From Sphingomonas sp. PP-F2F-A104-K0414 (GTDB lineage Bacteria; Pseudomonadota; Alphaproteobacteria; Sphingomonadales; Sphingomonadaceae), in NCBI RefSeq assembly GCF_004340945.1, contig NZ_SLYD01000006.1, positions 124,001-188,000 of the forward strand: a DNA stretch of 64,000 nt, in the 5' to 3' direction. A program made the position numbers and the translations under genes. Shown one piece after another: positions 25,545-36,998 of this stretch. How positions within the stretch are numbered: position 1 is the first letter of the stretch; each line of letters starts with the position of its first letter. Below the pieces are notes generated by a model, which made no database searches, was not told where the DNA came from, and worked only from the letters and a program-made list of their open reading frames with translations.

Positions 25545-26506
25545 GCTGCCACCTTCTTCATACCTGCGTCATGCATCACCGCCGCGAGCGTCCGCTCGAC
25601 CAGTGGCACCTTGAACGCGTTGTCCTCCGTCGGCTTGGCACCTGCCATCAGGCGCGACGCCACGGCGCGGGCACCCTGCGGCATCGCCGTTTCCGCCGCC
25701 TCGACCCGCCACGGCTTGTGGGCGACACCGCCTACCGCGACCCGGCCGGTGCCGTCGGGCTGGATCACCGCGGCGACAGATACGAGCGCGTACGCGTAGG
25801 ACGCACGATCCCGGACCTTGTTGTAGAAATGCTGACCGCCGAGCGGCTTGGGCAGGGTGACAGCCGTAATCAGCTCGCCGCGTTGCAGAGTATTGTCGAA
25901 CTGGGGCGTGCTCCCGGGCAGCCGGTGGAAGTCGGCCATCGGAATCGCGCGGGTTGTCCCTTGCGGGTTCACCGTCTCTACCGTTGCATCGAGGACCCGG
26001 AGCGCAACCGCCATGTCGCCGGGGAAGGTGGCGATGCAGGCATCAGACGAACCGATAACGGCCAGCTGGCGGGAATATCCGCCGATCGCAGCACATCCTG
26101 ACCCCGGCTTGCGCTTGTTGCATGGCTGGTTGGGGTCGTAAAAATACGGGCACCGGGTACGCTGCAGGATGTTGCCCGCGGTCGACGCCTTGTTTCGCAA
26201 CTGCCCGCTGGCACCTGCGACGATTGCCTTGGTCAGTACCGCATAATCACGACGGACCCGGTCATCGGACGCCAGTGCAGTGTTGGTGACGTTCGCACCG
26301 ATCCGCAGTCCGCCATCGCGCGTCGCCTCGATCCGATCGAGCTTCAAATCCTGGACATCGACGAGATGCGTCGGCGTTTCGATCTCCAGCTTCATCAGAT
26401 CGAGCAGGTTGGTCCCGCCCGCGATGAACTTTGCGCCTGGACGGTTGGCGACAAGCGCGGCTGCCTCGGCGGGAGTTTTGGCGCGCTCATAGGTGAAGGG
26501 CTTCAT
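25541..26506 (-). CDS. paoB: periplasmic aldehyde oxidoreductase, FAD-binding subunit (copy 2)
   Basis: 321 residues, [20 protein letters not shown]. It has [20 protein letters not shown] for FAD, the [4Fe-4S] insertion [19 protein letters not shown], followed by GSGC, and the C-terminal domain [17 protein letters not shown]. It overlaps paoA and paoC copy 2 by 4 bases each. Similarity to copy 1 is high over the whole length. Confidence 0.9.
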   Translation of the reverse strand: MKPFTYERAKTPAEAAALVANRPGAKFIAGGTNLLDLMKLEIETPTHLVDVQDLKLDRIEATRDGGLRIGANVTNTALASDDRVRRDYAVLTKAIVAGASGQLRNKASTAGNILQRTRCPYFYDPNQPCNKRKPGSGCAAIGGYSRQLAVIGSSDACIATFPGDMAVALRVLDATVETVNPQGTTRAIPMADFHRLPGSTPQFDNTLQRGELITAVTLPKPLGGQHFYNKVRDRASYAYALVSVAAVIQPDGTGRVAVGGVAHKPWRVEAAETAMPQGARAVASRLMAGAKPTEDNAFKVPLVERTLAAVMHDAGMKKVAA

Positions 26507-27138
26507 GCGTTCGCTCCCGCGACTTCAGTCATCGCTTCGAGGATGTTAGAGTAGGCGCCACAGCGGCAGATATTGCCGCTCATCCGCTCGCGCATCTCGT
26601 CGTTGGTGGCCTGCGGTTTCGCAGTGACGTCCGCCATCGCGTGGCTTGGGATACCCGCCTTGATCTCACCCAGTACCGCTACGGCCGAGCAAATTTGCCC
26701 GGGGGTGCAGTAGCCGCACTGATAGCCGTCGTGCTTGACGAACGCCGCCTGCATCGGATGCAGCTTGTCCGGCGTGCCGAGCCCCTCGATCGTGGTGATC
26801 TCGTCGCCTTCGTGCATCACGGCCAAGCTCAGGCACGAATTGATGCGGGTGCCCCCGACCATGACGGTGCAAGCACCGCACTGACCATGATCACAGCCTT
26901 TCTTGGAGCCCGTCAGCTGCAGATGCTCGCGGAGCGCATCGAGCAGTGTCGTCCGAGTGTCGATCTCCAGCGAACGGCGCTGGCCATTCACTTTCATGGT
27001 GACCTTCATCATTGCCGGCTTCGGCTGAACCGGAGCGGTCTGCGCGTCCGCTGCGGACACAGTCGTCAACGCCACAGCCGCGGCGCTTCCCACCAGAACT
27101 CCCCGCCGGGAGATCTCCATGTCGTTTGAGCTGCTCAT
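26503..27138 (-). CDS. paoA: periplasmic aldehyde oxidoreductase, [2Fe-2S] subunit with Tat signal (copy 2)
   Basis: 211 residues, [20 protein letters not shown], with a clear SRRGVLVG Tat motif and cleavage region near SAADAQ. Cluster ligands: C82, C87, C90 and C102 for the first, C141, C144, C191 and C193 for the second. First gene of the second operon; upstream lies the convergent-free 37-bp gap to the Bcr/CflA transporter gene on the same strand, so read-through from that gene is possible. No dedicated regulator is divergent from this copy. Confidence 0.9.
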   Translation of the reverse strand: MSSSNDMEISRRGVLVGSAAAVALTTVSAADAQTAPVQPKPAMMKVTMKVNGQRRSLEIDTRTTLLDALREHLQLTGSKKGCDHGQCGACTVMVGGTRINSCLSLAVMHEGDEITTIEGLGTPDKLHPMQAAFVKHDGYQCGYCTPGQICSAVAVLGEIKAGIPSHAMADVTAKPQATNDEMRERMSGNICRCGAYSNILEAMTEVAGANA

Positions 27139-27175
27139 TTCCCTGTCCTTCCCGGTCCGCGCATCGTGGCCGTCA

Positions 27176-28405
27176 CTAACATTGCTGAATTATCGCCGCG
27201 GTCGAACGCGTTTTGCGGCTGACGAATTGGGCAGCGACGACGCTGCAAACCCCCGTGACGGCGATAACCGCGCCCATCGATCGGGGTGTCCCGTCGGCAA
27301 ACCAGCCGACGAGTGCCGACCCAAAGATGCCGCTGCCGAACTGGATCGAGCCGACCAGCGCCGATGTCGCACCAGCACGGTCCGGCTGTGCCTCCATCGC
27401 TCCGGCAACGGCATTGGCAATAAACAGCCCGTTTGCCGACAGGAACACGAACAACGGCACGACCAGACCCGGCAGTCCGCCGACGCCAGTCCACGCCGCA
27501 GCACCCGACCACAGCCCCGATACAGCGACGAGCGTAGCGCCCCACCGGAACATCCGCTCGCTTCCGAGCTGCACGACATAACGCCGGTTGATCAGGTTGA
27601 GCGCCATTTGCCCTATGATGCCCAGCCCGAGCAGCAGGCCGTAAGCGTCGGCAGGAACCTTGTAGTAGGTAATGTAGGCAAAGGGCGTACCGGCGAGATA
27701 CGCATAGAGGCCGGCATAGTAGAAGCCACTGGCCAGGGCATAAGCCATGATGGTGCGGTTCCGGAGAAGTACGCCATAGCCGGCCAGCGCTGCCTGTATC
27801 GGCGTAGTCGACCGCCGGTCGGCAGGTAGCGACTCCGGAAGTCGCCACACCGCTGCAATCATGACGGCACCGATGACAGCGAGCATCCAGAACAGCGTGC
27901 GCCAGCTGCCGACGTGAAGAACCTGGGCACCAACCAGTGGACCAAGCAGCGGTGCAATCCCCATCACCAGCATCAGGGTGGAGAGGAGCTGCGCCGCGCG
28001 GTCGCGACCGTAGAGATCCCGCGCCATCGCGCGTGCGATCACTGGCCCGGCGCAGGCACCTGCGGCCTGGATTACCCTCCAGCCAATCAGATGCCAGAGC
28101 GTCGTCGCTGCGGCACAGCCCATCGACCCGATGATGAAAAGGACAATGCCTGCCAGCATGGGCAAGCGGCGACCGTACCGGTCGCTGATCGGCCCCCAGA
28201 GGAGCTGCCCAATGCTGAACCCGACGAGAAACCCTGACAGGGTCCATTCCACGTTTGCGGAGCTTTCCGCGAACGCTTGCTTCAATGTCGGGAGAGCCGG
28301 CAGATAAATGTCGGTGGAGATAGACGCAAAGGCCATCATGGCGCTGAGCACCACCACGACTTTCAGCGGTGCGGCGTCGCGGGTTATAATGGATGCCTGC
28401 GGCAT
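27176..28405 (-). CDS. Bcr/CflA-family drug efflux MFS transporter
   Basis: 409 residues from M(28405), MPQASIITRDAAPLKVVVVL. Twelve hydrophobic segments are visible. Motif STDIYLPALPTLKQAF after helix 1 and GFSIGQLLWGPISDRYGRRL (motif A) are diagnostic for the DHA1 Bcr/CflA group; LIGWRVIQAAGACAGPVIAR matches the helix 4 region. It probably exports a toxic small molecule with proton antiport. The LysR gene at 28688 is divergent. Confidence 0.9.
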   Translation of the reverse strand: MPQASIITRDAAPLKVVVVLSAMMAFASISTDIYLPALPTLKQAFAESSANVEWTLSGFLVGFSIGQLLWGPISDRYGRRLPMLAGIVLFIIGSMGCAAATTLWHLIGWRVIQAAGACAGPVIARAMARDLYGRDRAAQLLSTLMLVMGIAPLLGPLVGAQVLHVGSWRTLFWMLAVIGAVMIAAVWRLPESLPADRRSTTPIQAALAGYGVLLRNRTIMAYALASGFYYAGLYAYLAGTPFAYITYYKVPADAYGLLLGLGIIGQMALNLINRRYVVQLGSERMFRWGATLVAVSGLWSGAAAWTGVGGLPGLVVPLFVFLSANGLFIANAVAGAMEAQPDRAGATSALVGSIQFGSGIFGSALVGWFADGTPRSMGAVIAVTGVCSVVAAQFVSRKTRSTAAIIQQC

Positions 28406-28653
28406 AGCCTCTCTATTCAACGATCCGAGGATAATGCTCTCGCCGGTTTCAACGCCAAAGAGGTTGCAGCGGCGCAGCCTCTCCACGCGACCGGCGAAGG
28501 CTTGGCAGGCGACAGCTGGAAGCGATCGCCAACCAGCTGTTCGCCCCTCGCCCAGGCTTGCGACCTCTCATGAATGCTACCCTTGTTTTTGGCCCGGCGG
28601 TTTCCCGCCGCTGCTCGACATGTGGCCTTTGCGCTTGCCTGCGATTAGAGGCG

Positions 28654-28681
28654 GCAATCGGGATACCCTTATAAGGATTGC
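28654..28681. promoter_or_regulatory. inverted repeat in lysR/MFS divergent spacer
   Basis: gcaatc (28654-28659) and gattgc (28676-28681) flank an inner palindrome ccttataagg (28667-28676), ending 6 bp before the lysR ATG (28688). It is a candidate autoregulatory site for the LysR protein, with TTATAA also resembling a -10 element. Confidence 0.35.
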
Positions 28682-28687
28682 TTCTTA

Positions 28688-29581
28688 ATGGCTCAGGCCA
28701 AGCTCGACGACGTGGAGGTGCTGCTGACGGTCGCGCGCGAGGGCAGCTTCACGCGTGCCGCAGCCCTGCTCGGGGTATCGCAATCGGCGCTGAGCCAGAC
28801 GGTGCGGGCGCTTGAAGCGCGGATCGGCATTCGCTTGCTCGACCGCACGACACGCAGCGTGGCGCCGACAAATGCAGGCGCCCGACTGCTTGAACGGGTT
28901 TCACCCAAACTGGAGGAGATCCGCGCAGAGATCGCAGCGCTCAGTGCGCTGAAGGAAACTCCTGCCGGTACGATCCGCATCACTTCCACCGAGCATGCTG
29001 CCAGAACAGCCGTCTGGCCGCGGCTTGCCCCCTTGCTGAAAGCCTATCCGGACGTGAACGTGGAGATCATCACGGACTATGGCCTGACCGACATCGTCGC
29101 CGAGCGCTACGACGCCGGCGTTCGCTTGGGTGAGATGGTCGCCAAAGACATGATCGCCGTGCCGATCGGGCCCGAACAGCGTATGATCGTCGTCGCGGCG
29201 CCGGCCTATCTGCAGGACAGGGTAGCACCGACCACCCCGCAGGGTCTTCTGACACATGCCTGCATCAACTTACGCCTGCCCACGCACGGCGGGCTGTATG
29301 CGTGGGAGTTCGAGAAAGACGGCCACGAGATCAACGTTCGCGTCGAAGGCCAGTGCGTGTTCAACACGATGGCCTTGATCCTGGAGGCGACACTGGATGG
29401 TCTCGGATTCTCGTTCATGCCGCAGGAAGCTGCGCAACCGCACCTGGCAGCGGGAACGCTCTGCACGGTGCTGGAAGACTGGTGCCCGTCGTACCCTGGC
29501 TTCCACCTCTTCTATTCTAGCAGACGTCAGCCTTCTGCTGCGTTCGCGCTTGTGGTCGATGCGCTGCGCTACCGGGCCTAA
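28688..29581 (+). CDS. LysR-family transcriptional regulator (divergent from Bcr/CflA transporter)
   Basis: 297 residues, MAQAKLDDVEVLLTVAREGS. HTH: FTRAAALLGVSQSALSQTVR, then LLDRTTRSVAPTNAGARLLE. The effector domain has GTIRITSTEHAARTAVWPRL, DAGVRLGEMVAKDMIAVPIG and FHLFYSSRRQPSAAF. The divergent arrangement suggests control of the MFS exporter and itself. Less similar to the other two LysR proteins here than they are to each other. Confidence 0.92.
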   Translation: MAQAKLDDVEVLLTVAREGSFTRAAALLGVSQSALSQTVRALEARIGIRLLDRTTRSVAPTNAGARLLERVSPKLEEIRAEIAALSALKETPAGTIRITSTEHAARTAVWPRLAPLLKAYPDVNVEIITDYGLTDIVAERYDAGVRLGEMVAKDMIAVPIGPEQRMIVVAAPAYLQDRVAPTTPQGLLTHACINLRLPTHGGLYAWEFEKDGHEINVRVEGQCVFNTMALILEATLDGLGFSFMPQEAAQPHLAAGTLCTVLEDWCPSYPGFHLFYSSRRQPSAAFALVVDALRYRA

Positions 29582-30025
29582 CCGTTTACTGATAAGCACA
29601 TCTGATAAGAGCATGCGGAACTTAGCGTCTAATCCGTAGAACGTTTCGGGCTTACGTTTGCGTTGCAGTCAGGCGCCCCCGTCAGGGCTCTGCCGGCGGC
29701 AAAAGGGGCTCCGATGTACGAAACGAATTCCGAGCAATTCAATGGCTTGGCCAGGCGCGAGCTGACGCGAACCGGTGCGGTGGGGTCGTCGCCGTTGTCT
29801 TGCTCACGGCCAATGGCGATGCGGAGCAACTCGGCTTCCAATTCCAACGTGTGCTGAAGAACGATTTGACCGACGCGCCGCTCGGCAAGGCAATGGCTCA
29901 ACTGGCTTTTATGCCGGCTGGAAGAAGCCCTCTCCGGCACCTCCATTTCGAAGCTCAAGCTGCCAATGCCGGCGCGGTGACGCGTGCCGCCCGTGCCCGC
30001 TCATCAAAGTTGAAGGACATCGATC
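29582..30025. other. intergenic region, possible decayed coding sequence
   Basis: 444 bp with no gene I can support. A rightward frame from about 29760 to 29930 reads with coding-like balance (GGVVAVVLLTANGDAEQLGF, then FQRVLKNDLTDAPLGKAMAQ) but has no convincing start and passes into arginine-rich sequence, so it may be a remnant. The promoter of the MFS gene at 30026 must lie near the right end. Confidence 0.3.
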
Positions 30026-32337
<2,312 letters not shown>

Positions 32338-32614
32338 TAAAAATACGCGAAATCTGTATTCGCGCCGGGACAAGGGACGGGCTGCTATTATCGGCACGTC
32401 CCTTTCCGGTGTGACGGCAAGTTTGTCGATTTCGAATATTGCCCTTTCCGTAACGCTCCCGACACGCTGCGAATGTTAAGCGGACAGTCCCGTCGAGGCG
32501 GGACATGCCACTTTCGTGCCAGGGGTGACGGGGCGGCGTGCCGACGGCACCCGCTCGAGGCGACAGATGCTGAATAATATTTATCGGCTTCTGCCGACCC
32601 ACGGAGAAAAACGA

Positions 32615-34204
32615 ATGCCGTTGACGATGACCCTGCGACACACTGTAGCCGCTACCCTTGCCTCGTTGAGCATGTTCGGCGCGCCACCCGTCGCTGCCCA
32701 GTCGGGTCTCGATGTCGTAACCGCTCAAGGTCCGCTGTCCGGTGTCGCCGGAAGTGACCTGCAAAGCTGGCTAGGCGTCCCGTTCGCGGCCCCGCCAGTT
32801 GGCGCTTTGCGCTGGCAGCCGCCCCAGCCGTTGAAGCCATGGACCGCCGTACGAAAGGCAAACACCGTTGCGTCAAGCTGCGCGCAGAACGCCGATCTCG
32901 GTGTGTTCGCGCGCGCCGGCGGGAGCGAGGATTGCCTCTATCTCAACGTCTATCGCAGTGCGTCCGCAGCGCAGGCGGGGCAGAAGCTGCCCGTGTTCGT
33001 CTGGATCCACGGCGGGTCGCTCCAGGTCGGACAAGGGGCGGATTATGACGCGACCAAGATGGCGCTGCGCGGCAAGGCGGTTGTCGTCACACTGAACTAT
33101 CGTCTCGGCGTGTTCGGCTTCTTTGCGCAGAAGGCGCTGGACAATGAGGGTCATCCATCCGCCAATTACGGGCTGCTCGATCAGCAGGCGGCGCTTCGTT
33201 GGATCAAGCAGAATATCGGCGCATTTGGCGGTGATCCGACCAACGTGACAATCGCCGGCGAGTCCTCGGGCGGCAACAGCGTGATGCTCCAGATCGCGTC
33301 TCCTTTGGCTGCGGGCACCTTCCAGCACGCGATCGCAATGAGCGGTGCCGGTGAGATAAAACGCTACCCGGCGTTCGGTGCGCCGCGGCCGCTGGCACTC
33401 GCTGAGGTGCTTGGTGACCAGCTGGCAAAGGAAGTGGGGTGCACGGCCGACACAGCCGCCTGTCTGCGCGCGCTGCCGACCAAGCGCGTTCTTGATACCC
33501 AGACCAACTATCTCCTCAACGAGGCGATCATCGATGGCACCGTGTTGCCGATACATCCTGCGGATGCCTATCGGACGGGCCGGATCAATCATGTGACGTT
33601 GGTCAACGGCAATACCCACGATGAAGGGCGGTTCTTCGTCGCGCTCCCCGAACTGGCGTCCGGCAAGGCGATGACGGTGGCGGACTATCCGGTCTGGCTG
33701 AAACGCCAGTTTGGCGCGGCGCTAGCTCCCAAGGTCGCGCTCGAATATCCGCTCGACCGCTACGACAGCCCGAGCGAAGCGTTTGCCGCAGCTGCGACGG
33801 ACAGCCTGTTCGCCTGCACGGGACGCACCCTGAACCGGTGGCTGGCCGACAAAATCCCGGTGTACGCTTATGAGTTTAGCGACGGCACCGCGCCAACCTA
33901 CGTCGCCCCGACCACCTTTCCGCTTTTGGCGTCGCACACCTATGAGTTGGCTTACATATTCCCCGGTTTCCGGGGTGGGGCCGATGTGACGGTGAAGCTC
34001 AACCCGTTGCAGGAAAAACTGTCGGACCAGATGGTCGACTATTTTGCGCACGTCAGCGATCTTCCTTCCCGGACGGAATGGAACCGGTTCGACGCCAAGC
34101 GCGATGAAGTGATGAGCTTCAAGCTCACTGGCGCCAAGATGGAGTCAGGCAAGTTTGCCGCCTTCCACCGCTGCGATTTTTGGGATCGCTCGGGCACCTA
34201 CTAA
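32615..34204 (+). CDS. exported type-B carboxylesterase
   Basis: 529 residues from M(32615), with the ribosome site CGGAGA. Signal MPLTMTLRHTVAATLASLSM, then a mature start near AQSGLDVV. Carboxylesterase/lipase family marks: EDCLYLNV (about residues 106-112), oxyanion-hole IHGGSLQVG, and nucleophile Ser217 in AGESSGGNS. The acid lies in GNTHDEGRFF, and the His is probably H508-region ...FAAFHRCDFW. Likely hydrolyses esters in the periplasm, which would feed alcohols or acids to nearby oxidoreductases. Confidence 0.9.
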   Translation: MPLTMTLRHTVAATLASLSMFGAPPVAAQSGLDVVTAQGPLSGVAGSDLQSWLGVPFAAPPVGALRWQPPQPLKPWTAVRKANTVASSCAQNADLGVFARAGGSEDCLYLNVYRSASAAQAGQKLPVFVWIHGGSLQVGQGADYDATKMALRGKAVVVTLNYRLGVFGFFAQKALDNEGHPSANYGLLDQQAALRWIKQNIGAFGGDPTNVTIAGESSGGNSVMLQIASPLAAGTFQHAIAMSGAGEIKRYPAFGAPRPLALAEVLGDQLAKEVGCTADTAACLRALPTKRVLDTQTNYLLNEAIIDGTVLPIHPADAYRTGRINHVTLVNGNTHDEGRFFVALPELASGKAMTVADYPVWLKRQFGAALAPKVALEYPLDRYDSPSEAFAAAATDSLFACTGRTLNRWLADKIPVYAYEFSDGTAPTYVAPTTFPLLASHTYELAYIFPGFRGGADVTVKLNPLQEKLSDQMVDYFAHVSDLPSRTEWNRFDAKRDEVMSFKLTGAKMESGKFAAFHRCDFWDRSGTY

Positions 34205-34381
34205 AGTGCTGAGGGATAGGGTGCTCCTTAGCTGCACGGGTAGCCGAGAAGTCCGGTAGCGGGGGCAACCTGACACTAGCGCGTTCGGCTGCTAGCTGTA
34301 GCTCGTGCAGTCGTTTAATCTCTGCAAAATCTGCGGAGGCTATTCGGGGTTGTTAAAGCGCGAGCAGGAAGGATTGAGCCT

Positions 34382-34768
34382 ATGAACTTAGAGATCACTT
34401 ACCACGCATATCTCGATTATCTGAACTCCAAGGACCTCGCGCAGCTCGAACGCTTCGTCGCCGAGAATGTCATCCATAACGGGCAATCCGTCGGTTTAGA
34501 GGGCTATCGTAAAATGATCGCTGACGATCAGAGCGACATCCCCGATCTCCGTTTCACCGCCGAGCTATTGATCGCCGACGTATCGAACATCGCTGCCCGA
34601 CTCCGGTTCGACTGCCATCCGAAACGCAGGTTCCGAGATATCGACGTGAACGGCCGACGCGTGATTTTCCACGAGAACGTCTTCTATCGCTTCGCTAACG
34701 GAAAGATTCAGGAGGTCTGGTCGGTAATGGATAAGGCCGAGATCGAGAAAAACGTAGCTGCCGTGTAG
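34382..34768 (+). CDS. SnoaL/NTF2-like (ester cyclase family) protein
   Basis: 128 residues, MNLEITYHAYLDYLNSKDLA. The NTF2 fold is indicated by the helix pair followed by ENVIHNGQSVGLEGYRKMIA, then DLRFTAELLIADVSNIAARL and IFHENVFYRFANGKIQEVWS. This is the pattern of SnoaL-like polyketide cyclases and many uncharacterised ester-cyclase proteins. No signal peptide. Standalone; function cannot be set. Confidence 0.8.
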   Translation: MNLEITYHAYLDYLNSKDLAQLERFVAENVIHNGQSVGLEGYRKMIADDQSDIPDLRFTAELLIADVSNIAARLRFDCHPKRRFRDIDVNGRRVIFHENVFYRFANGKIQEVWSVMDKAEIEKNVAAV

Positions 34769-35085
34769 CCGTTTTAATGCTTGATTGGTTACACAATCGG
34801 TCAGTTCTGGCATCGGCTCAAACGTCGCGCTTTTCCGCGGATTGGTCAGTGTCAGAACCCCGCATCAGAATGTTCGCTCTCGGGTCGGAGTGACCATCGT
34901 TAATGGGTGAAAGCGGTTGAGCCGGCTTTCCCGAAAACGAACCCCTTTTGCGATGCGGCCCGTGCCAGCTTCAATTCTCGAAATAGGATGGTATTCTGGG
35001 AATCTCTGGAGCGGTTCACGTTCGTCACCGCGATGGAAATACGATCCATGTTGCAGCCAAACGTCGACGCCGCTAACTGTTGCAC
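34769..35085. other. intergenic region upstream of serine hydrolase
   Basis: 317 bp with no supported gene; short open frames on both strands lack ribosome sites. It must carry the promoter of the serine hydrolase/NTF2 pair. Confidence 0.3.
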
Positions 35086-36171
35086 ATGAGCAATACAGTC
35101 AATCTCCTGAAGCGGACGGTTCACGGCAGTTTGATGGGACTGCTGGCTTGCGCCTCGATGGCGGACGCCAGAGCCAAAGCCTCTCTTCCGGATATGACCA
35201 CAACCCTACGCGAACAGCGCGTGGAGAGTGCTTCAGTCGCCGTGATACGCAACGGACGGATCGTCTCGACTGGAGCTTGGGGCATGGCTGGCCCCAACCG
35301 TGCGACCACCGTCGCCACGCCCTACAATCTAGCCTCGCTGACGAAGCCGCTGACGGCAGAGGTCATTCTGCGACTGGTGTCGGCCGGCAAGCTGTCGCTT
35401 GATGAGCCGATGGACCGTTACTGGAGCGACCCCGACCTGTCGCGCGATCCCCGGCGGATGAAGCTGACGGTCCGCATGGCGCTGAGCCATCGCACCGGAT
35501 TACCGAACTGGCGCGATGCAAAGGGGCTGGTCTTCGATCATGATCCTGGCACGACCACCGGCTATTCGGGCGAGGGGTATCAATATGCCGCGCGCTACGC
35601 CGAGCGTGTTACCGGAAAGTCGTTCGAGAGGCTTGCCGAGCGCTGGCTGTTCGCCCCGGCCCATATGCGTGCGTCAGGCTATGTGTCGGCGCAAGGTGAG
35701 ACGGTGCCGATCGCCGTGCCGTATGACGACACAGGCAAGCCGCTGCCGGTCGAGCGGGTGACGCGATACAATGCTGCCGATCTGGCGCACGCGACCGCGC
35801 GTGATTATGCGCGCTTCCTCATCGATGCCCGCAACGACCGGGGCCTCGTCGCGTCTTTGGCGGCGGAGCGCAGCACATCGCAGGCCGACCTGACGCCTGA
35901 AATATGTGCCGGAACGAAGGCGGCCAGCTGTCCGCGCTGGACCGGCTTCGGACTCGGCTGGCAGCTCCTCGGCTTTCCCGGTGGCACGACGATGCTCCAC
36001 ACCGGCAAGGATGCCGGGGCCTTCACCTTCGCCGCGATCGATCGCGCGAACGGCGACGGGATCGTCATCCTGACCAATAGCGACAACGGGTGGCGGATCA
36101 TCCTGCCTATCCTTGAGCGCACCAGCAGCGATCCAAAGCTGATCGCCTTCCTTCGCGGCCAGATGAACTGA
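35086..36171 (+). CDS. serine hydrolase, beta-lactamase class C/penicillin-binding fold
   Basis: 361 residues from ATG 35086 (a TTG two codons earlier is also in frame). N-terminal signal-like TVHGSLMGLLACASMADARA. Motif SxxK is S85-L-T-K88 in NLASLTKPLT; the YxN-equivalent is Y-S-G in TTTGYSGEGYQ; the KTG-equivalent is HTGKDAG. This is the EstB/class C esterase-type layout rather than a canonical beta-lactamase, because the YxN Asn is missing. Probably a periplasmic esterase or peptidase. The next gene begins 13 bp downstream. Confidence 0.85.
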   Translation: MSNTVNLLKRTVHGSLMGLLACASMADARAKASLPDMTTTLREQRVESASVAVIRNGRIVSTGAWGMAGPNRATTVATPYNLASLTKPLTAEVILRLVSAGKLSLDEPMDRYWSDPDLSRDPRRMKLTVRMALSHRTGLPNWRDAKGLVFDHDPGTTTGYSGEGYQYAARYAERVTGKSFERLAERWLFAPAHMRASGYVSAQGETVPIAVPYDDTGKPLPVERVTRYNAADLAHATARDYARFLIDARNDRGLVASLAAERSTSQADLTPEICAGTKAASCPRWTGFGLGWQLLGFPGGTTMLHTGKDAGAFTFAAIDRANGDGIVILTNSDNGWRIILPILERTSSDPKLIAFLRGQMN

Positions 36172-36184
36172 CAGGACCACGAGT

Positions 36185-36661
36185 ATGTTGACCACCATCG
36201 CCATTGCCGCGGCATTGCTTGCGACACCCGTGCCGCCTCCGACCGATCCGCTGACGACGGAGATCGGCACGCTCGATACCAAGGTGTTCGATGCCTACAA
36301 TCGTTGCGATCTGCCGGCCTTCTCCGGCTATTTCGATCCGAAAGTGGCCTTCTACCACGATACTGGCGGCGCGACGTTCGAGCGCGACGCGATGGTGGAC
36401 GGCGTTCGCAAATACATCTGCGGGAAGGTGAAGCGCGAGTTGATCCCGGCGACCTTCCACATCTATCCGATCAAGGACTATGGTGCGATCGAGGAAGGCG
36501 AACACCGCTTCTGCGAACTGGCGACAGGCCGATGCGAAGGGATCGCCAAGTTCGTGATGGTCTGGGCGAAGCAGGATGGCGCATGGCGGATCACCAGCGT
36601 CCTCAGTTACGGACACCGCGCCGCGACGCCTGCCGAACAGCGGAGCGCTGCCGGCAGATAG
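36185..36661 (+). CDS. exported NTF2-like protein (DUF4440-like)
   Basis: 158 residues with signal MLTTIAIAAALLATPVPPPT. NTF2 fold: TLDTKVFDAYNRCDLPAFSG, FDPKVAFYHDTGGATFERDA and the ending WAKQDGAWRITSVLSYGHRA. Four Cys residues (as in FCELATGRCEG and KYICGK) could form disulfides in the periplasm. It lies 13 bp after the serine hydrolase, so they probably form an operon. Function unknown. Confidence 0.8.
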   Translation: MLTTIAIAAALLATPVPPPTDPLTTEIGTLDTKVFDAYNRCDLPAFSGYFDPKVAFYHDTGGATFERDAMVDGVRKYICGKVKRELIPATFHIYPIKDYGAIEEGEHRFCELATGRCEGIAKFVMVWAKQDGAWRITSVLSYGHRAATPAEQRSAAGR

Positions 36662-36998
36662 CTCGCCGGCCGTTTCCCGATTGGGAACGTGGGGCGGGGA
36701 AACGGCACTGCAGATCGGCTCACGGCCACAGGCGGGTTTCGCTTTCCCAAAATCTGTTCCCGAAATGAAATTCTCGAAATTGCGAATTTCGATGGGAAAA
36801 CGGGAAAGCTTAGAGTGACGGAAAACACATAATTTCCGATGGCACCCTCGAAGCCACTGACGCGACTGTTAATTGAGGCTCAGCCTGTTCGACAAACCCT
36901 GTCGCTTTGCCCGAGTAGGCCCAAACCCGGTTTTGGAGGTTTTCCGTCACAGCCAATCGTTAGCGTTCAACTGGGTCCGTTCTATGTGCTGACCCCCA
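36662..36998. repeat. convergent spacer rich in GGGAA/TTCCC motifs with nested inverted repeats
   Basis: Both flanking genes end here, so no promoter is required, yet the spacer is structured. Seven GGGAA/TTCCC cores occur between about 36672 and 36806 (including cgtttcccgattgggaacg at 36671-36689 and gggaaaacgggaaag at 36794-36808). A palindrome cgaaatt-gcg-aatttcg sits at 36775-36791, and gtgacggaaaac (36815-36826) is repeated exactly inverted as gttttccgtcac (36939-36950). It could be a centromere-like or protein-loading site, or the scar of cargo insertion. Confidence 0.5.

Noticed and set aside
29629..29958. Leftward ORF of 109 codons between lysR and the MFS gene
   Set aside because: No ribosome site and no recognisable domain; overlaps a rightward coding-like stretch, so neither is called as a gene.
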